From assembly GCF_021018805.1 (NCBI RefSeq), contig NC_086254.1, forward strand, positions 30,131,300 through 30,195,299: a stretch of DNA of 64,000 nt. The letters are read 5' to 3'. The notes below the pieces were generated by a model, which saw only the letters and a list, made by a program, of their open reading frames with translations, had not been told where the DNA came from and did no database searches. Source of the DNA: Prinia subflava. Taxonomy: Eukaryota > Chordata > Aves > Passeriformes > Cisticolidae. Positions 22,546 through 34,720 of the stretch are shown one piece after another. Position 1 is the first letter of the stretch. Each line of letters begins with the position of its first letter. The position numbers and the translations under genes are program-made.

Positions 22546-25500
22546 AGGGATTTCAACAGCTGCCTGGCTCCTGGCTAAAGGTGAGTGACTCCTGACTGCA
22601 GTGGAGGCTGCCGTGGGCTCGCTCTTCTGGGGTGGATGGCAACGCGTGCTTCCCCCAGCAGAAGAGGGATTAAAACTCCACGAATTACCACGGTTAAAAC
22701 ACAAGCTAAGGGGATGTGTCCTGCTTAGAAATGGCAGGTGGCTGTTCCCCCAGCGAACAGCTGGACCAATTCATGCTCACCTGAGCAGCTCCTCCACAGC
22801 AGCGAAGGAGAGAGATGAAAAATGGATGTCTATAAACCTGCAGTGTAGCTGGACAGGGCAGTTAACAACCCTGAGCCACAAACACTTGCTGCCACTGACT
22901 ACAGATGAGGGATGTCTAAGAATCACCACTTGGCCTCCCAACCACGGCCGCTGGGCACACAGCAGCAGCAGAGGTGGGTGGAGGGTGGGACTTGCTGCAC
23001 AGCCTAGGGGAGGCAAACACCAAGGCACTGGGCCCCTGCTCCTGCTTTTCCCCTTCCTTGCTGCCACTGTCATGCTGTTAAATGGCAAATTTGACCCCTC
23101 ACAACTGGGTTCCAGTGTTGGTGAGGGTAGGTGGGATGGGATGGGCCATGGGAAAGCCAGGACTGTGTGATTGTTGTGTGGGGAGCCCTGGTTGTGCTTT
23201 GCTGTGTATCCCAACTACTTCAGACTCTGCCCACCCATGCTGGATTCAGCTTTGCAAAGCCCAACTTTCCTAAAAATTTGAAGAATAGTCATTAAATCCA
23301 CCCTCATCTGGCAAGGGATTGTGAGGCTGGAGAAAGCCCAGGCTGGGATGTGTGAGTGACAGATGATGGCCAGTCTGGCTGCTCACCATGGCACAGCATC
23401 CCCAGAGGACACAGTCCCACTGGCAGGAACACCAGCTCTCCACCACACTGCCCTGGCTGCTCAGCGAAGTGAGGGGTGGTTTCAGCCCCACTGACTGCCC
23501 AGAAGCACAATTCCAGGGCCAAGTGAAATTCAGTGATTTTGTTTCTCTCCAACTTCTCTGGCTGTGGTGACAGAGCCGTGACAGCTGCCTGGAAACACAG
23601 CTCTGTTCTCACCAGTGAGAGGGGAGCAAGAACGGCTGCTGCTGCTGAGCACAAAGCCAGGGCATCTCCAGATACAGGGAACACTCCTGGGATGGGCTGG
23701 GAGGCAGCAGAGCCACAGCAAGTAGAGAGCACAAACCAGGGTTTTGTGGCACAGCAAGAGAGCCCTGACAAGACAGAACTACTGCCTGCACCAGGGCAGA
23801 GGTGTAAAACAGATTTTGCTGAGCAGGGAGAGTCTGACACGAGCCCTGAAAGAAGCTCAAGGGCTCGGTAAATGAAAGGACACAGGGGGCTGGGATATTG
23901 GCCGTGGTGGAGGTGGTTAAAGGAGTCAGCTTTCGGGTGATAAAGCAGCTTCCTCAGAGGATATGGAGGGAGAAGGGATCACCTTCCAGAGCAAGATATT
24001 GCCACTGGGAACAGGAGGTAGAGGTTGATATAGCCTTGCTACATTCCGTTACCAGAGATGGATTTTCCTCCTGGGGGTGAAGGTATCACTGCCCTTTTTT
24101 CACTTCCCCTTAATGATCCCAGAAGATCACATCCATCTTTTGCAAATACCTCTCTAGAGGAGACCTGGACACCTTGCCTTCTGGAGCTTGCCATGGCTCA
24201 GTGCAGGCACTGGAGGTGACTGATGCAGCCTCCCTGTGCTGGGGATGGGAAAGGGGCTGCAGCAGCCTGTGGCTGATGGGACACTGTGGCACCAGCCCTG
24301 CAGGACCTGTTCAGAATGTGACAGTGGCAAATGCCACTGTCCTCAGCCAGCACTGCCACAGGTCACGTCCCATGTGGTGAGAACTATCATCTGCAGAGCA
24401 GGACTGGCTTCCCCTCCTGCAGGAGGAGAGGGACCTGCCCTTACCCTGCTCTGCAACGAGGCTGTTGAGCAACTGCTGGAGAGAGAGAAGCTGCTATAGG
24501 AAAATTTCCTCAGAAGGGCCTGTGTTGAGGAGGCATGGAGTTATTCAAGCATCTTCACAGATGCTTCTGCAATCAAAGCTCTCAATAATCCTCCTCTTTT
24601 GTAGTGAAGGGTCTGGTTCTGACTGGCAATTTGTTGCTTTGAGCTCTCTCCATTTCCCCACAATATGCAAGAAGCAAATCCTCCTGCACAGCGCAGGCTC
24701 ACACTCAGTGCCAGGCACTTGTCACCTCCACTGCAGTGAGCACAGTGACTGCAGACACCTACTCCTCCTCAACGTGGAGTTCCCAGAACACTTCAGCCCC
24801 AGCCTCTAGAGTCCCAAAGTGTTTGGGTGCCTGAAGTGGGACAGCAGGACTTGGAGAGCTGCAGCTGGAGGAGAGTTCTTGTCGCCAAGGGCCTGGGCTG
24901 GAAATCTGGGTACAAACACTCAGCAATGCTCAACTCCCTGCAAACAGCAATGGGCCAAGTGTCCAGACCTGCCAGAGCAGGCAGCTGTGACCACAGCACT
25001 GACAGACTTGCTGTGAGGGGGTAATTAATGGTGCAATTAATGGTGATACTGGCAGAAAGGCTTCTTCAAGGCTGGCAACTGTAGAGGCACTCATTTTAAG
25101 TGTGAGAAGGAAAACCACGCAGTTGTTGAGGTCTGACAGCACACCTTGTGCCTCTGGAAAACCCTCTGGCCTCAGGACTTTCCCCTTCTGTCACAGCATC
25201 CCACTAACTGCTGTCATCAAAGGTCACCAGATGCTTCTTCCATAACATTTAGTGAATAATCAAGGGAGCAGGATGGACTGGAGGCAGGGGGATGGTGAAG
25301 GACAAGGAAACACTCAAATACCTGGGGGAACAATAATCCTGTTTTGGAGCCAGGACTGCAAGATGCTGTTTAAATGACTGTTGCTTTATGGAGTCATTTA
25401 AAGTTTGCCTGTTCTATCTGCTGACCCACACTGAGGCCACCACTGAGCTTGGCCATGTCTCCTCTCCCTGTGCCTGCTCCAGCCCTCCATGGTGTGCCAT

Positions 25501-25640
25501 TGTCACACTGATGGGTGCTGGAGCATTTGCAGCCACCTCAGTGAGGCTTCCCAGGCCCGGGGAGGGTCATCCTTCCTTGCCATGAGTACCTTGAACCTTC
25601 CCCAGTCCCCAGCCACCAAGGAAGCCACCAGCAATTGATT
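22546..25640. other. Flank without genes, 22.5-25.6 kb
   Basis: Mixed-composition, mostly GC-rich DNA. I see no exon-like frame with recognisable protein, no RNA gene and no repeat. A few isolated TAATTAATG-type cores occur near 25020. Confidence 0.7.
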
Positions 25641-25822
25641 TAGCTGTGCTCAGGGCAGAATGTCATTTATTTGCATCATTTCAGTATTAAAACTGAGTTT
25701 GAAGGAAGGTTTTTCAGCTGCTGCCAGTAACTGAACGCTGCTGTAACACACAGCATCACCAAAATGAGAATGGGTCAGGTACCAAAGCTGTTGGCAATAC
25801 TCAGCTGCGCTGAAGCCATGAA

Positions 25823-25890
25823 GAATTACAGAATCATACAATGGTTTCAGCTGCTCAAAGCACAACCCAACCTTTTCCTGAAAGGATGGA
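25823..25890 (-). mobile_element. CR1 LINE 3'-end fragment
   Basis: The plus strand reads GAATTACAGAATCATACAAT followed by GGTTT, then GCTCAAAGCACAACCCAACC and a GGATGG end. This matches the reverse complement of the avian CR1 tail (ATTCTATGATTC repeats, then the GGTTGGATGGGGCTTTGAGC segment), with a middle part of the consensus missing. It therefore lies on the minus strand as a decayed, internally deleted copy. CR1 is the dominant retroposon of birds and reptiles. Confidence 0.6.
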
Positions 25891-26188
25891 GAAAACCAAG
25901 GGCATTTTTTTTCATTGTTCATTTTCATTTCCTTCAAGTTCAGAGAGAAAAAATGACCCTTCTCTTGAAGAAGCTTTTTCTGATGAGCATTTCAATGAAA
26001 AATGAGAAGCCAGAGATGCAGCATCCTGCCAGTAGGAAAATGCTGCAGGGGTTGGCTGTGCCACAGCCTGTCGGCCACCCAGCCCCTCGTGGAAGGCACC
26101 AAAGGGGCCACAACGACAGGGCATTGTAAGGAAAGGAAAAAACCCAGAAAAAAGCACATAAGACTCAGGCTAGACGACAAGGAAATAA

Positions 26189-26194
26189 TTTATT
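26189..26194 (-). terminator. CDH22: Candidate poly(A) signal AATAAA
   Basis: AATAAA on the minus strand is followed within about 25-70 bases by GT- and T-rich runs (CTTGTCG, then several T6 tracts), the usual downstream element. It is the first canonical signal after the CDH22 stop codon. Confidence 0.5.
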
Positions 26195-26299
26195 TCCAGG
26201 TCCCAGAAAGACCTTGAAAAAAAAAAAAATAACAAGGGTGAGGAAATCAACCTTCTAATTTCATCTGGGTAGAGAAACAAAACCCCAAGTGACTCCATC

Positions 26300-26490
26300 A
26301 GCCGTGGTGGCAGCCGCCAGCTCCTCCCGCGGGGCGGGCAGGGGGTGCGGGCGGCGGGGCCGATCCTCGGCACCGCGCTCCTCCCGTATTTACACGTGGG
26401 ACTGAAGGAAACCGCAAGCGTGCGTGCAGGAGCGGGGGCACGGGCTGGGCAGGGGCGCGGAGAACCCGCTGGGAGGGCGGCTAAACACGG
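26300..26490. promoter_or_regulatory. CpG-dense patch at the 3' end of CDH22
   Basis: I count about 24 CpG dinucleotides in this 190-base stretch, far more than its neighbours, with GC-box-like GGGGCGGG and GGGCGG strings. It lies just upstream (in transcript order) of the inferred poly(A) site. It could be an orphan CpG island, an antisense or alternative promoter, or a UTR artefact. Confidence 0.5.
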
Positions 26491-28662
26491 ACCCTGTCAG
26501 AGCCCATCCTAGGACAGAGCCCTGCTATTGCACAACACTCGGCTAGAGGAAGGGCCGGTGCCAGAGGGGCTCTGCAGCCCAGAGGGAAAACACGAACACA
26601 TTCCTGAGGAAGGAGAGAGGGCTTTCTCCGTTCTCCTGCTTGGAGGTGCGGGGTGTTACGTGCTTGAGACGGCGTGGCCAGAGGTGGGTGCCCTGCTGCC
26701 TCCCCAGCATCCTCACAGTGAGCCAGCAGCACGCTGGGCACAGGTGCCAGCCACAGCCCCATCGCCTCCTCCGAGGGTCCAGAGAGGCCTGGGGAGCTCG
26801 GAGCTCCTGGTCCTGTACGAGCCAAGCTGGGCTCTGCACAGGGGCCACGGTGGCAGTGGGGCAGAGGCAGCCAAGGGCAGGCACCGTGGCAGGCAGGTCC
26901 TGTCCCTCTCCGCTGCCGGCTCTGGTGCTGCAGCCCAAGGACCAACGCCAGCAGCTGGGAAGTGACACGGAGTAAATAAAATGGACACGCATGTACATTT
27001 ACAGTTAAACCTCCTCCGAGGGGAGAAAACAGTGTCTGTGGGGAAACTAAAAGGACAAACCCAATGACAAGCCCAGGATGTGTCAGGCCTTGGGAGACCG
27101 TATCTGTTACCTATCAATGAAATAATTGATTTTTTTCCAACATGAACAGATAAGGAGCTGCACCAGCCAGGATGGCCTGAGGTGCTGTGCAAGGACATCA
27201 CTCGACAGGCTGTTCGGTTTTCCCTGTGGTAGTTGGCAGGCTGGAAGGCACTGGGCACCCAGTGCTTTCCTCCAGCATCATCTGCAGCCTGAAGAGCAAT
27301 GGCACATCCCACTAGCATCTTCCTCACCTGCCTCCCAAACCCAGGAGTTACATGCAAAAGCAGTCCTGCTGGGAGCTCATGCTGGTGTGCTGCAGGATGC
27401 TGTGCTGGGGTGGGGACACCCTGGGGACCTCAAGGTGTCACAGATGTGCTGCCCAAATCACAGCCAACTCTGCCCCAGAGCGGTGCCAGCAGGGTCTGGC
27501 CTCACACACATCTCCTGGGGATGGCTGCTCTGTTGCTAATGGTGATGCTCTGCTGTCAGCTGGGTGCAAGCAGGAATTATTCCCAGGCAGGGCTGGGGTT
27601 CTCCCTCACCCTGCAGCAAGGGTGGGAGATCCTCCATCCCAATTTCTATGGGATGCAGTTCTCCCGCAGCCACTGTGGGCCAGGGAGCACTGCCTGCTGC
27701 CCTGTGCAGCTGTCACCATTTGGTGACAGCCAGTGCCTGGCTGGGAGCCCTGCAAACCCCAGGCCCTCTGTGAGGGGCTGGCAGAGCCCTCTGGGGGTGC
27801 TGCTCTGGGCCCCTCTGATGGCATTCCCCAGCAACACAGCTGCTCTGTGGCCCAGGCCACAACATCCTCGGTGGCAGGTGGGACATCCCTGTGTGTCACT
27901 GGGGCTGTGGGGCACACCAGGACTTCGCAGACAATGTCTGCTGTGCAGGGAGGGTTGGGGATCCCCTTTACATCACCAGCACCTCTGTGACCACAAGACA
28001 GGGGTGAAGCGATTGCAGCACAGAAGGGAAACCTGGTTTGAGCTGAGCGGCCGTTCTGTGCAGGATGTGATCCCAGCGTGGCATCCTCCCTCCAGCACCA
28101 TGCCCGGCAGCCAGGGGCTGCCGAGAGGCCCACGGGGAGCAGCAAGAAGGAAGACTTCAAAAAGCAAGTAAACTTAGGAGGGGAAAATCTGAACACAAGT
28201 TAAAAGCTTGTTTCCCTCAGCAAGGAAAGCTCTTAAAGAAATCAAAGCTCTTTAAATGCTCTGACTCAAGTGACAAAAACAATTTAGACAACAAAAGGCT
28301 CCCGGTTTGCTCTTCCTCTCCTGGATGGGGATCACCGAACAGATCTATTTAAATGATAATTTGTGGGGGAGAAACCCTCTCCAAACCTTTCTGAATTAGA
28401 TTTTCTCCTTCTAAACTCAACGCGTAGTGCTTTAACAGAGACTGGCTTTGAGGAGATGAGGACACCCCGGCGGCTCTTCTGGGCTCCCCAGCCTCCCCAG
28501 GTGGGTGTGGAGCCCACCTGAGCGAAGGCAGCTGCAGAGGAGCAGCCTCTCGGTGCCCGCGGTGCAGCCGTGCAGTCCAGGAGCACAGGATTCCCGTGTG
28601 GCACTCACGGCCTGGAGCCCCAGGCCAGGAGGTGCCCGGAGCCCACGGGGCTGGAGGGGCAG

Positions 28663-29201
28663 CTAGGACTCCTCGCTGTCCTCCTCGCCCCTGCGGCCCG
28701 CGTACAGCGCTGCCAGCTGCCGGAAACGCGGCCCCCAGCCCCCCAGGTAGGAGAAGTCCTGCTCCGAGCCGCTGGACCAGGTGTTGATGGAGCTCAGGGA
28801 GGGCACTGGGGAGTCCGAGCCCTCGAAGGCATAGGTCTGGAATGAGTCATAGGGCGGCACAGAGAGGTCCTCATCCGCCTGCTCCACCTTCCTGCAGATA
28901 TAGTCTCTGAACACAGAGAAGTCCAGGTCTGGGCTCTGCACCCACTGTGGGAGGGCATGGAGCTCGGAGGCTGGGTTTCTGCCTGGGCCCCCGTCTCCTG
29001 GACCCCCACCTCCATCACCAGCTTTGATCTCACTGAAGTCGTAGAGGCTGCGCAGGGCTGACATGTCATAGGCCTCCGTGTCCTGCTCACCACCTCCTTC
29101 ATCGTTGTATTTGATGACATTGTCCCTCATGTCCTCGTCATCCTCAGAGGTCAGGTGGCTTTTGTGGTGTCGCTTCAGCGTGAGGATCAGCAGGACCAGC
29201 A
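28663..29201 (-). CDS. CDH22: CDH22 exon 12: cytoplasmic tail and stop
   Basis: This terminal coding exon starts with two bases that complete a valine codon and ends at a TAG stop (28663-28665). Its 178 codons give the end of the membrane helix (LVLLILTL), a basic KRHHKSH stop-transfer and the acidic DEDMRDNVIKYNDEGGGEQD juxtamembrane motif that binds p120-catenin in classical cadherins. A glycine-rich linker follows. The distal beta-catenin-binding region includes VPPYDSFQTYAFEGSDSP, a serine cluster, and a WGPRFRQLAALYAG end. The glycine-rich linker appears clearly shorter than in human CDH22 (from memory). The last residues, RRGEEDSEES, are acidic. Confidence 0.98.
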
Positions 29202-30590
29202 CTGGGAAAGGAAGAGACAGTCAGAGGGGCACAGAGTCTTGGGGACACCGTGCTCCTGCAGGGCGAGGGCAGCCCCTGCTTGGTGGCAGGGGTGGAGGCA
29301 CAGCACCCCCTGGCACGGGGACCCTGCCAGCATGCCAGAGCCCTCCCAGCAGCCAGGCTCATCGAGCAGCAGCCCTGCTCTGTACTGGCTGGGAGAGAGG
29401 TGAGAGGTTTGCCCGGGTCCAGGGCAGACCGGGAGCTTCCTTTGCCATGCAGCGTGACCGAGACAGGAGCGAGCGATGGATAAACACACAGCTGGACAGA
29501 CAAACGGATGGCTTCTGCAGAAGATGAGCAGGAAAAGGGGGTGCATGATTCACAGCAGCAGCCAAATGTTGGGTGGGTGAATGTGGAGCAGATGGCACAG
29601 AGCCTGAGCAGCGAGCCACAGCTGTGTCCTGGATCATCATCCATTCAGCCCATCACCTTTAAAGCACCGATGTGCACTTTATTCGTTTGGGCAATTAGGC
29701 AGAAATTTGTTTGCACTGCGTTGGAAAATGAAACCACTGTAAAGTGCACCCTGTGGGAAAGGGTTTTCTGAACGGAGATGCAGCAGGAGACAGGGAGTCG
29801 AGTCATGCCAAGGAGAGGAGACCTCACCAAACTGTGCTGCCTCCCACAGGTGTCTGGACAGCCCTTGGAGCCAGCTCTGGGGCCAGAGAGGGCTTTCAGC
29901 AGCTGCATCCATCAACTGTCCTGTGCTAAACCTGAGGGCACTGCAACATCCCTTGTTCAGAGCCCCTTCCCACATGCACACAAGCACGCCCTCCCCATGC
30001 CCAGCAAAGCTTGTGCCAATGTGCCAGTGGCAGGCAGCAGCCTCCCCGGGGTACAGGTGCAGACCTGGGCAGCACTCTGGTTTGCTCACAGCCCAGCTCT
30101 CCATCCTGCCCACACACTCACACTCTAACACTGACCTTTTCAGGTAAGAGCACAACTGTGTGCCCCACACCTGGCACCCCTGCCCACATGCTGGGACCAC
30201 ACCCTCCCCATCTGCTGCAAGACCGACAGCCTGCTGTGGGCACAGCATGGCAGCTGGCAAGCAGCTCTTGGCTCCTCCTGTGCAGGCAGGGAGCAAGCCA
30301 GCAGCTCTCCAGGCTCTGCTGGGCAGTGTCACACCTGCCTGGCATGGGGAACTCTGCTCTGGCAGCTTGTGGAGCCCAGCATGCAGGAGCTGTGGCAAAC
30401 ATGGGAGCTGCCTCACTGTCCCCCCCAGCAGGGGCTGAGATTCGTGGTCCCCATGCTGCAGCCACCTGGGAGGAGACAGACGCAGAGAAGCCTGCTCTGT
30501 GCCCACAGCACTGTGCCCACGTTCATGTGATGCTGATGGAGTGGAGCTGGGACAGGACAGGAAGGGCTCAGGGGACTGGCAGGCACTCAC
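29202..30590 (-). other. CDH22: CDH22 intron 11 (1.4 kb)
   Basis: This intron splits the transmembrane helix. It has donor GTGAGT and acceptor TTTCCCAG. A small AT-rich patch lies near 29655-29730. No other feature was seen; long open frames on both strands here look like chance in GC-rich DNA. Confidence 0.9.
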
Positions 30591-30842
30591 CAACCAGAAT
30601 GAGGACACAGACCAGCAGCGCGATGAGCGCGCCGGGGCTCAGCGTGGCTGACACCACGAAGGCTGTGCTGTTGCAGGACTGGATGGCCCCGCTGCTGTCG
30701 CAGCCGCACACACGGATGGTCAGAGTCCCTGTGCTGCTCAGGGCTGGGGGGCCGCTGTCCACCACCAGAATGGGCAGCAGGTACACATCCTGCTCCTGGC
30801 GATTGAAGCCCACTCTCTGCGTGTGCACCGCTGCCGTGTTGT
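30591..30842 (-). CDS. CDH22: CDH22 exon 11: end of EC5 and transmembrane helix
   Basis: This 252-base exon completes an aspartate codon with two bases and ends with one base of a valine codon. It encodes NTAAVHTQRVGFNRQEQDVY, LLPILVVDSGPPALSSTGTL and TIRVCGCDSSGAIQSC, which close EC5 with the conserved paired cysteines. CNSTAF is a potential N-glycosylation sequon near the membrane. It then encodes the start of the hydrophobic helix (LSPGALIALLVCVLILV), which continues into exon 12. The length of 252 is standard for type II cadherins. The donor is GTGAGT. Confidence 0.98.
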
Positions 30843-33800
30843 CTGCAGGGAACAAGAAAACCACAGCAAAGTCACCCCCACATCCCAGCCTGCAGCACCT
30901 GCCAGGAGCTCCTCCATGCTGTGGATGATCAGCAGCTATTCCTGCACCACCTCCAGCAGCCATCCTGAGAGAGCCTGGGGCCTCCCCCTCCTCCAGCACC
31001 TGGACCCAGCTCATGGCTCCCTGGCACTGCAGCCCCCCTGCAACCTGAGCACCTGAACACAGCCATCTCCACCCCAGCATGTTGCCCTTTGTCAGCAGCA
31101 CCTCAGGGCCAGCCTGGCATCTCCTTTGTCACCACACCTGGGAGTGAGCCAGGCACAGGAGCAGCAGCACATGAGTGTCTGAACCACGCTGACAAACAAC
31201 GCAGGTGGCACAGAGAGAGGGGAACAACTTCCAAAAGACCCTCTGAGAGTGGCACAGAGTCCCAATCAGGATACAAATCAATTGCTGACATGTACACAAG
31301 AACAGACAGGGTCTGCAGGTGGTACTGAGACTGCAAGAGCAGATACTGCTTCTTCCAAAGCCAAGAGCCATGAATGAATGGTCCTGCCTCAGCCAGAGGG
31401 CCAGATACCCCTATGATCCTCTGAAACTCCTGAAGGAGTAGGCAGAGCTGCTTCTAAGCCTCCCAGCCAAGTTAGGCATCCTCCTCCCCATCTGCTTACA
31501 CCCTGCTGCTTCAGGGGCTCAGCTGGCACAGCACAACTCATTAAGATCCCATTAACACAGGCACTTCAGGGACCCTCCAGGGCCCTGGTGCCAGCAATGA
31601 ACCCAAGGAGCAGCTGCTGCCGACCGGGAGCAGGGAGGGAGGGCAGGGACAGGGACAGGAACTGCCACTGGGATTGACTCCCTGCTCAGGGGTGCTGCAG
31701 CCAGCCAGCAGCAGCATGGGCAGGATGGGGCTGAACAGCAGGTGACAATCACAGCGAGGTGTCACAAGCCACTGCTGACTGTCTGCAGTCTTTATCTAAT
31801 AAACCATAGATTGGTCCACTCACAGCAAGGTGCTGCTGCCTACAGACTCTCCTCATCGGACCTGATTTATGCCAGACCATCCCCTTTCTCTATGAATCAG
31901 CTCTTCCACTGGAAAAGACATCTACTGTAACTCTGGCCCTTGGGCTGCTGCCATCATGGAAATTGCTGTATGGATTGGGTGCTGCATGAGAGCACACAGG
32001 GCATGGTGGGGACGGGAGGTGAGCCAGGATGGAAGATCTACTGGTCAGCCAGGAAGCAGATCCCAAAGGCTCTGTAAGACTCCTGTCCTGTGGGACACCT
32101 GCTACTGTGGCTGAGACTCCTGGAGCAGCGTGTGGCAGCAGCACCATGGCAACTGGGCAGAGGTGTCAGGAGAACAGGGGAGCAGTGGCCCCTGGGTGCA
32201 AGGAGGCTGAACCAAGTGTGGTGGGAGCAACATCTGAGAGCTGCCTGTGGCCTACCAAGGATGAGCTAGGCAAAAAAAAAATTGTTATGCTAATCGTTTG
32301 CACAAAGGTAATGAGATCTCATTCGGTGCTGGTCCCCCCTCCTTGCTGCAGTATAGCAGGAGGATATAAATAATGTTAATGGCACCATCTCAGCAAGAGG
32401 CCAGGACTAACTCCTAGCTAGCCCAGCTAAAAGTAAGCCTCAGACACCTGGACTGAATGGAGATAAAACCACAGGACAAAAAGGACAGAACAAAGTGCTG
32501 TAAGAGAGAAAGGCTCTGGCCACAGCCCAGGAAGGTCACTTTTGCTGTCACTGTCACAACAGTCATGTCACCAGTCTGGGGTTGGGGTCAAATCCTGTCT
32601 CAGAGGATCCCTGAGCACACAGCCCTGCACCTCCACTGCAGCTCAGCCCAACCCTCACTCAGGGCTGGTGGAACACAGTGCTTGGGAACTCCCCCAGCTG
32701 CTCTTCAGCACCGTGTAAACACAGGGGTAGCACCAAACCTCTCTGGAAATGCAGCAGGAGGCTGGCAGCTCCCTTCTGTTTACAGCCAGCTCCAGCTCCT
32801 GTTAGGGACCTGCGACAGGCATGCTGTATTTTTAGAAACAGTCTCCAGAAACCAGGGGGAACTACACATGCAAGTGGCAGAAGGGCAGGCACCAACCTTA
32901 GCTCAGCCCAGACAGTTTATGCAGCTTGGCACCACTGAAAAAGAAATACTGCCACCCACCAAGTCAAAATAAAGAAGCTGGTACTTAAATCTAACAGCAG
33001 CATGACAGACAGGTCTGCTCAGAGAAACCTCGCCTCAGGAAGGGGCTGAGGGTTTGCCCTTGATGCAAGGGAGCAACAAAAATAACAACTACAAACACTA
33101 CTTTAAACGTCATGAAACTGTATTTTATCTCCTGAATAGGGTGACAGGAGCCCTTCATCCCATGAGGGAGAGCCACAGAAATTTCACATGTACACCAATG
33201 AAACTGCTCACCAAGGCTCACCAGCCAGAGCCCAGCCTGGCAGGGACCACCTGCCTCTGCCACTGGCATGGCTCCACCACCTGCCTGCCAGCCCCGCTCC
33301 CCACCACCATGAACTCTTCTCTGTTGGGTGTTTGCACCCCTGTTACTTGCAAACTTCTGTGTTCCCTCCTGAAATACTCAAAAAAAAGCAGTGCTCTGCC
33401 GTATGATTGTAGTCCTTCTGATCACAGATCTGGGAAAATTTTGCTCAGATCTTGCAACGTGTATCCTGAAAAACGCATCCAAAGTGACCTCCTACAAAAC
33501 AATTGTCATTTCTCTTGGTGCAGTTGTTTCTTTACATGGAGCTGACCCACAGCAGCTGCTTTGGGATGTGTCTTGGTGCAGATTTGTTTGCGTTGGCACA
33601 GCTCAGGCAGCCCTGGCCCCGCAGCCCTCATGTCTCTTCCTCTGCAGCAGCTTCCTGCCAAATCCATTTCTGGGGTGATGAGCTGAGGAGCAGTGCTTCT
33701 CAGGAGCAGCACTGGAATGTGAGCAGACTCTAATCCACAGCTTTCCTGAACAGACGAGTCTGGGTCTCCACATTTGGTTTCCTGCCCAGTCCTCACAAAG

Positions 33801-34684
33801 CTGCACCTTCTGCTGCGGCTCTGCTGAGTGTCCTCTGATGCCCCAACCCAAACCTTTTACCATCACTGCTTTCTTGCTGCACAAATTGACATTTCCTTCA
33901 TAGGTTTGCACTGCCACTCTCTCTCTGATCACGCAGTGACATTATCCTGTGTTACATCACATCACCTTGTGTGACAGGGCAGAAGATGGCCCCTCTGTCC
34001 ACCTGAAGAGCAGAACACTGGACAAGGCAGGAACTGAGATGAGCTGAACACACAGGGACTCGTCAATACTGCCCTAAGAGGAAAGTTTGGAAATGCAATA
34101 TACTCTGGTGGTAGCTTAACATCACTAGGAATAATAAAATAATTAAGTCTCCCAGACTCCCTCTCCAAAGAGGCTCTTGGCAGCCTCGAAGACAGAACTA
34201 ATAAATCCTTCTCATAACTCAATCTCAAACAGCACTAGGAAAGCAGGAGGGATTTTGATGTCCCTTCCCTCTCCCACATTCAAAGGGCCCTGTGAGCACC
34301 CTTTTTCCCCTTCTCCAGCAGCTGCTCTGCTGCACCAGAGCCTGGGAACACCTCTGAGCTCTGGCACCCAGCGGGGCCTGTGGGCACACTGCTGCCAGAG
34401 CTGCCCCAAGGGAGCAGACTTCCTCCAGCCCCAGGTGGTGCAGCTGGTGGAAGAAACATCCTGGTTTTCCCTTCTGCCTCTTCCTTCTCTCGAGTTCTCT
34501 GGGTACCAGGCCACAGCACCGCTGCTGCTCCTTGGCTGTTTGCTCAGCCCCGAGGAGGTTTGATGCTCTTTTACACACACACACTCCGCTCCCACCCCGG
34601 TCAAACGAGCATCTGTGCTGCTTGTGCTGAGAGGGGCAGCCCTGCGGGGCTGGAGGAGGCTTCCTCTATCCTCAGGCAATCCTC

Positions 34685-34720
34685 AAATCCTAACATTTTA
34701 CTTTTTGATTGTTAGGATTT
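34685..34720. repeat. Perfect hairpin, 11-base arms
   Basis: AAATCCTAACA (34685-34695) and TGTTAGGATTT (34710-34720) are exact reverse complements around a 14-base T-rich loop. No target-site duplication or transposon body was noticed. Confidence 0.9.

Larger units (their letters stand above)
26170..28662 (-). other. CDH22: Inferred CDH22 3' UTR
   Basis: This runs from the stop codon to just past the first AATAAA seen on the minus strand, about 2.5 kb. No other AATAAA or ATTAAA was found between them by eye. The proximal part, about 28180-28440, is AT-rich with no coding signal and could be a conserved UTR block. The distal part contains a CpG-dense patch at 26300-26490. The 290-codon plus-strand open frame at 27299-28171 has no recognisable protein and is taken as chance. 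UTR extent needs transcript evidence. Confidence 0.45.

Noticed and set aside
1..26000. Search for CD40 (the human neighbour) exons
   Set aside because: No cysteine-rich TNF-receptor repeats or matching short exons were seen on either strand.
27299..28171. 290-codon plus-strand open frame
   Set aside because: It runs antisense through the inferred CDH22 3' UTR and has no recognisable protein or splice context.
30011..30928. 305-codon plus-strand open frame
   Set aside because: It overlaps CDH22 exon 11 in antisense. Openness is explained by the GC-rich coding exon and intron composition.
34569..34582. Short CA repeat as a microsatellite
   Set aside because: Only about six dinucleotide units, too short to call as a meaningful repeat.
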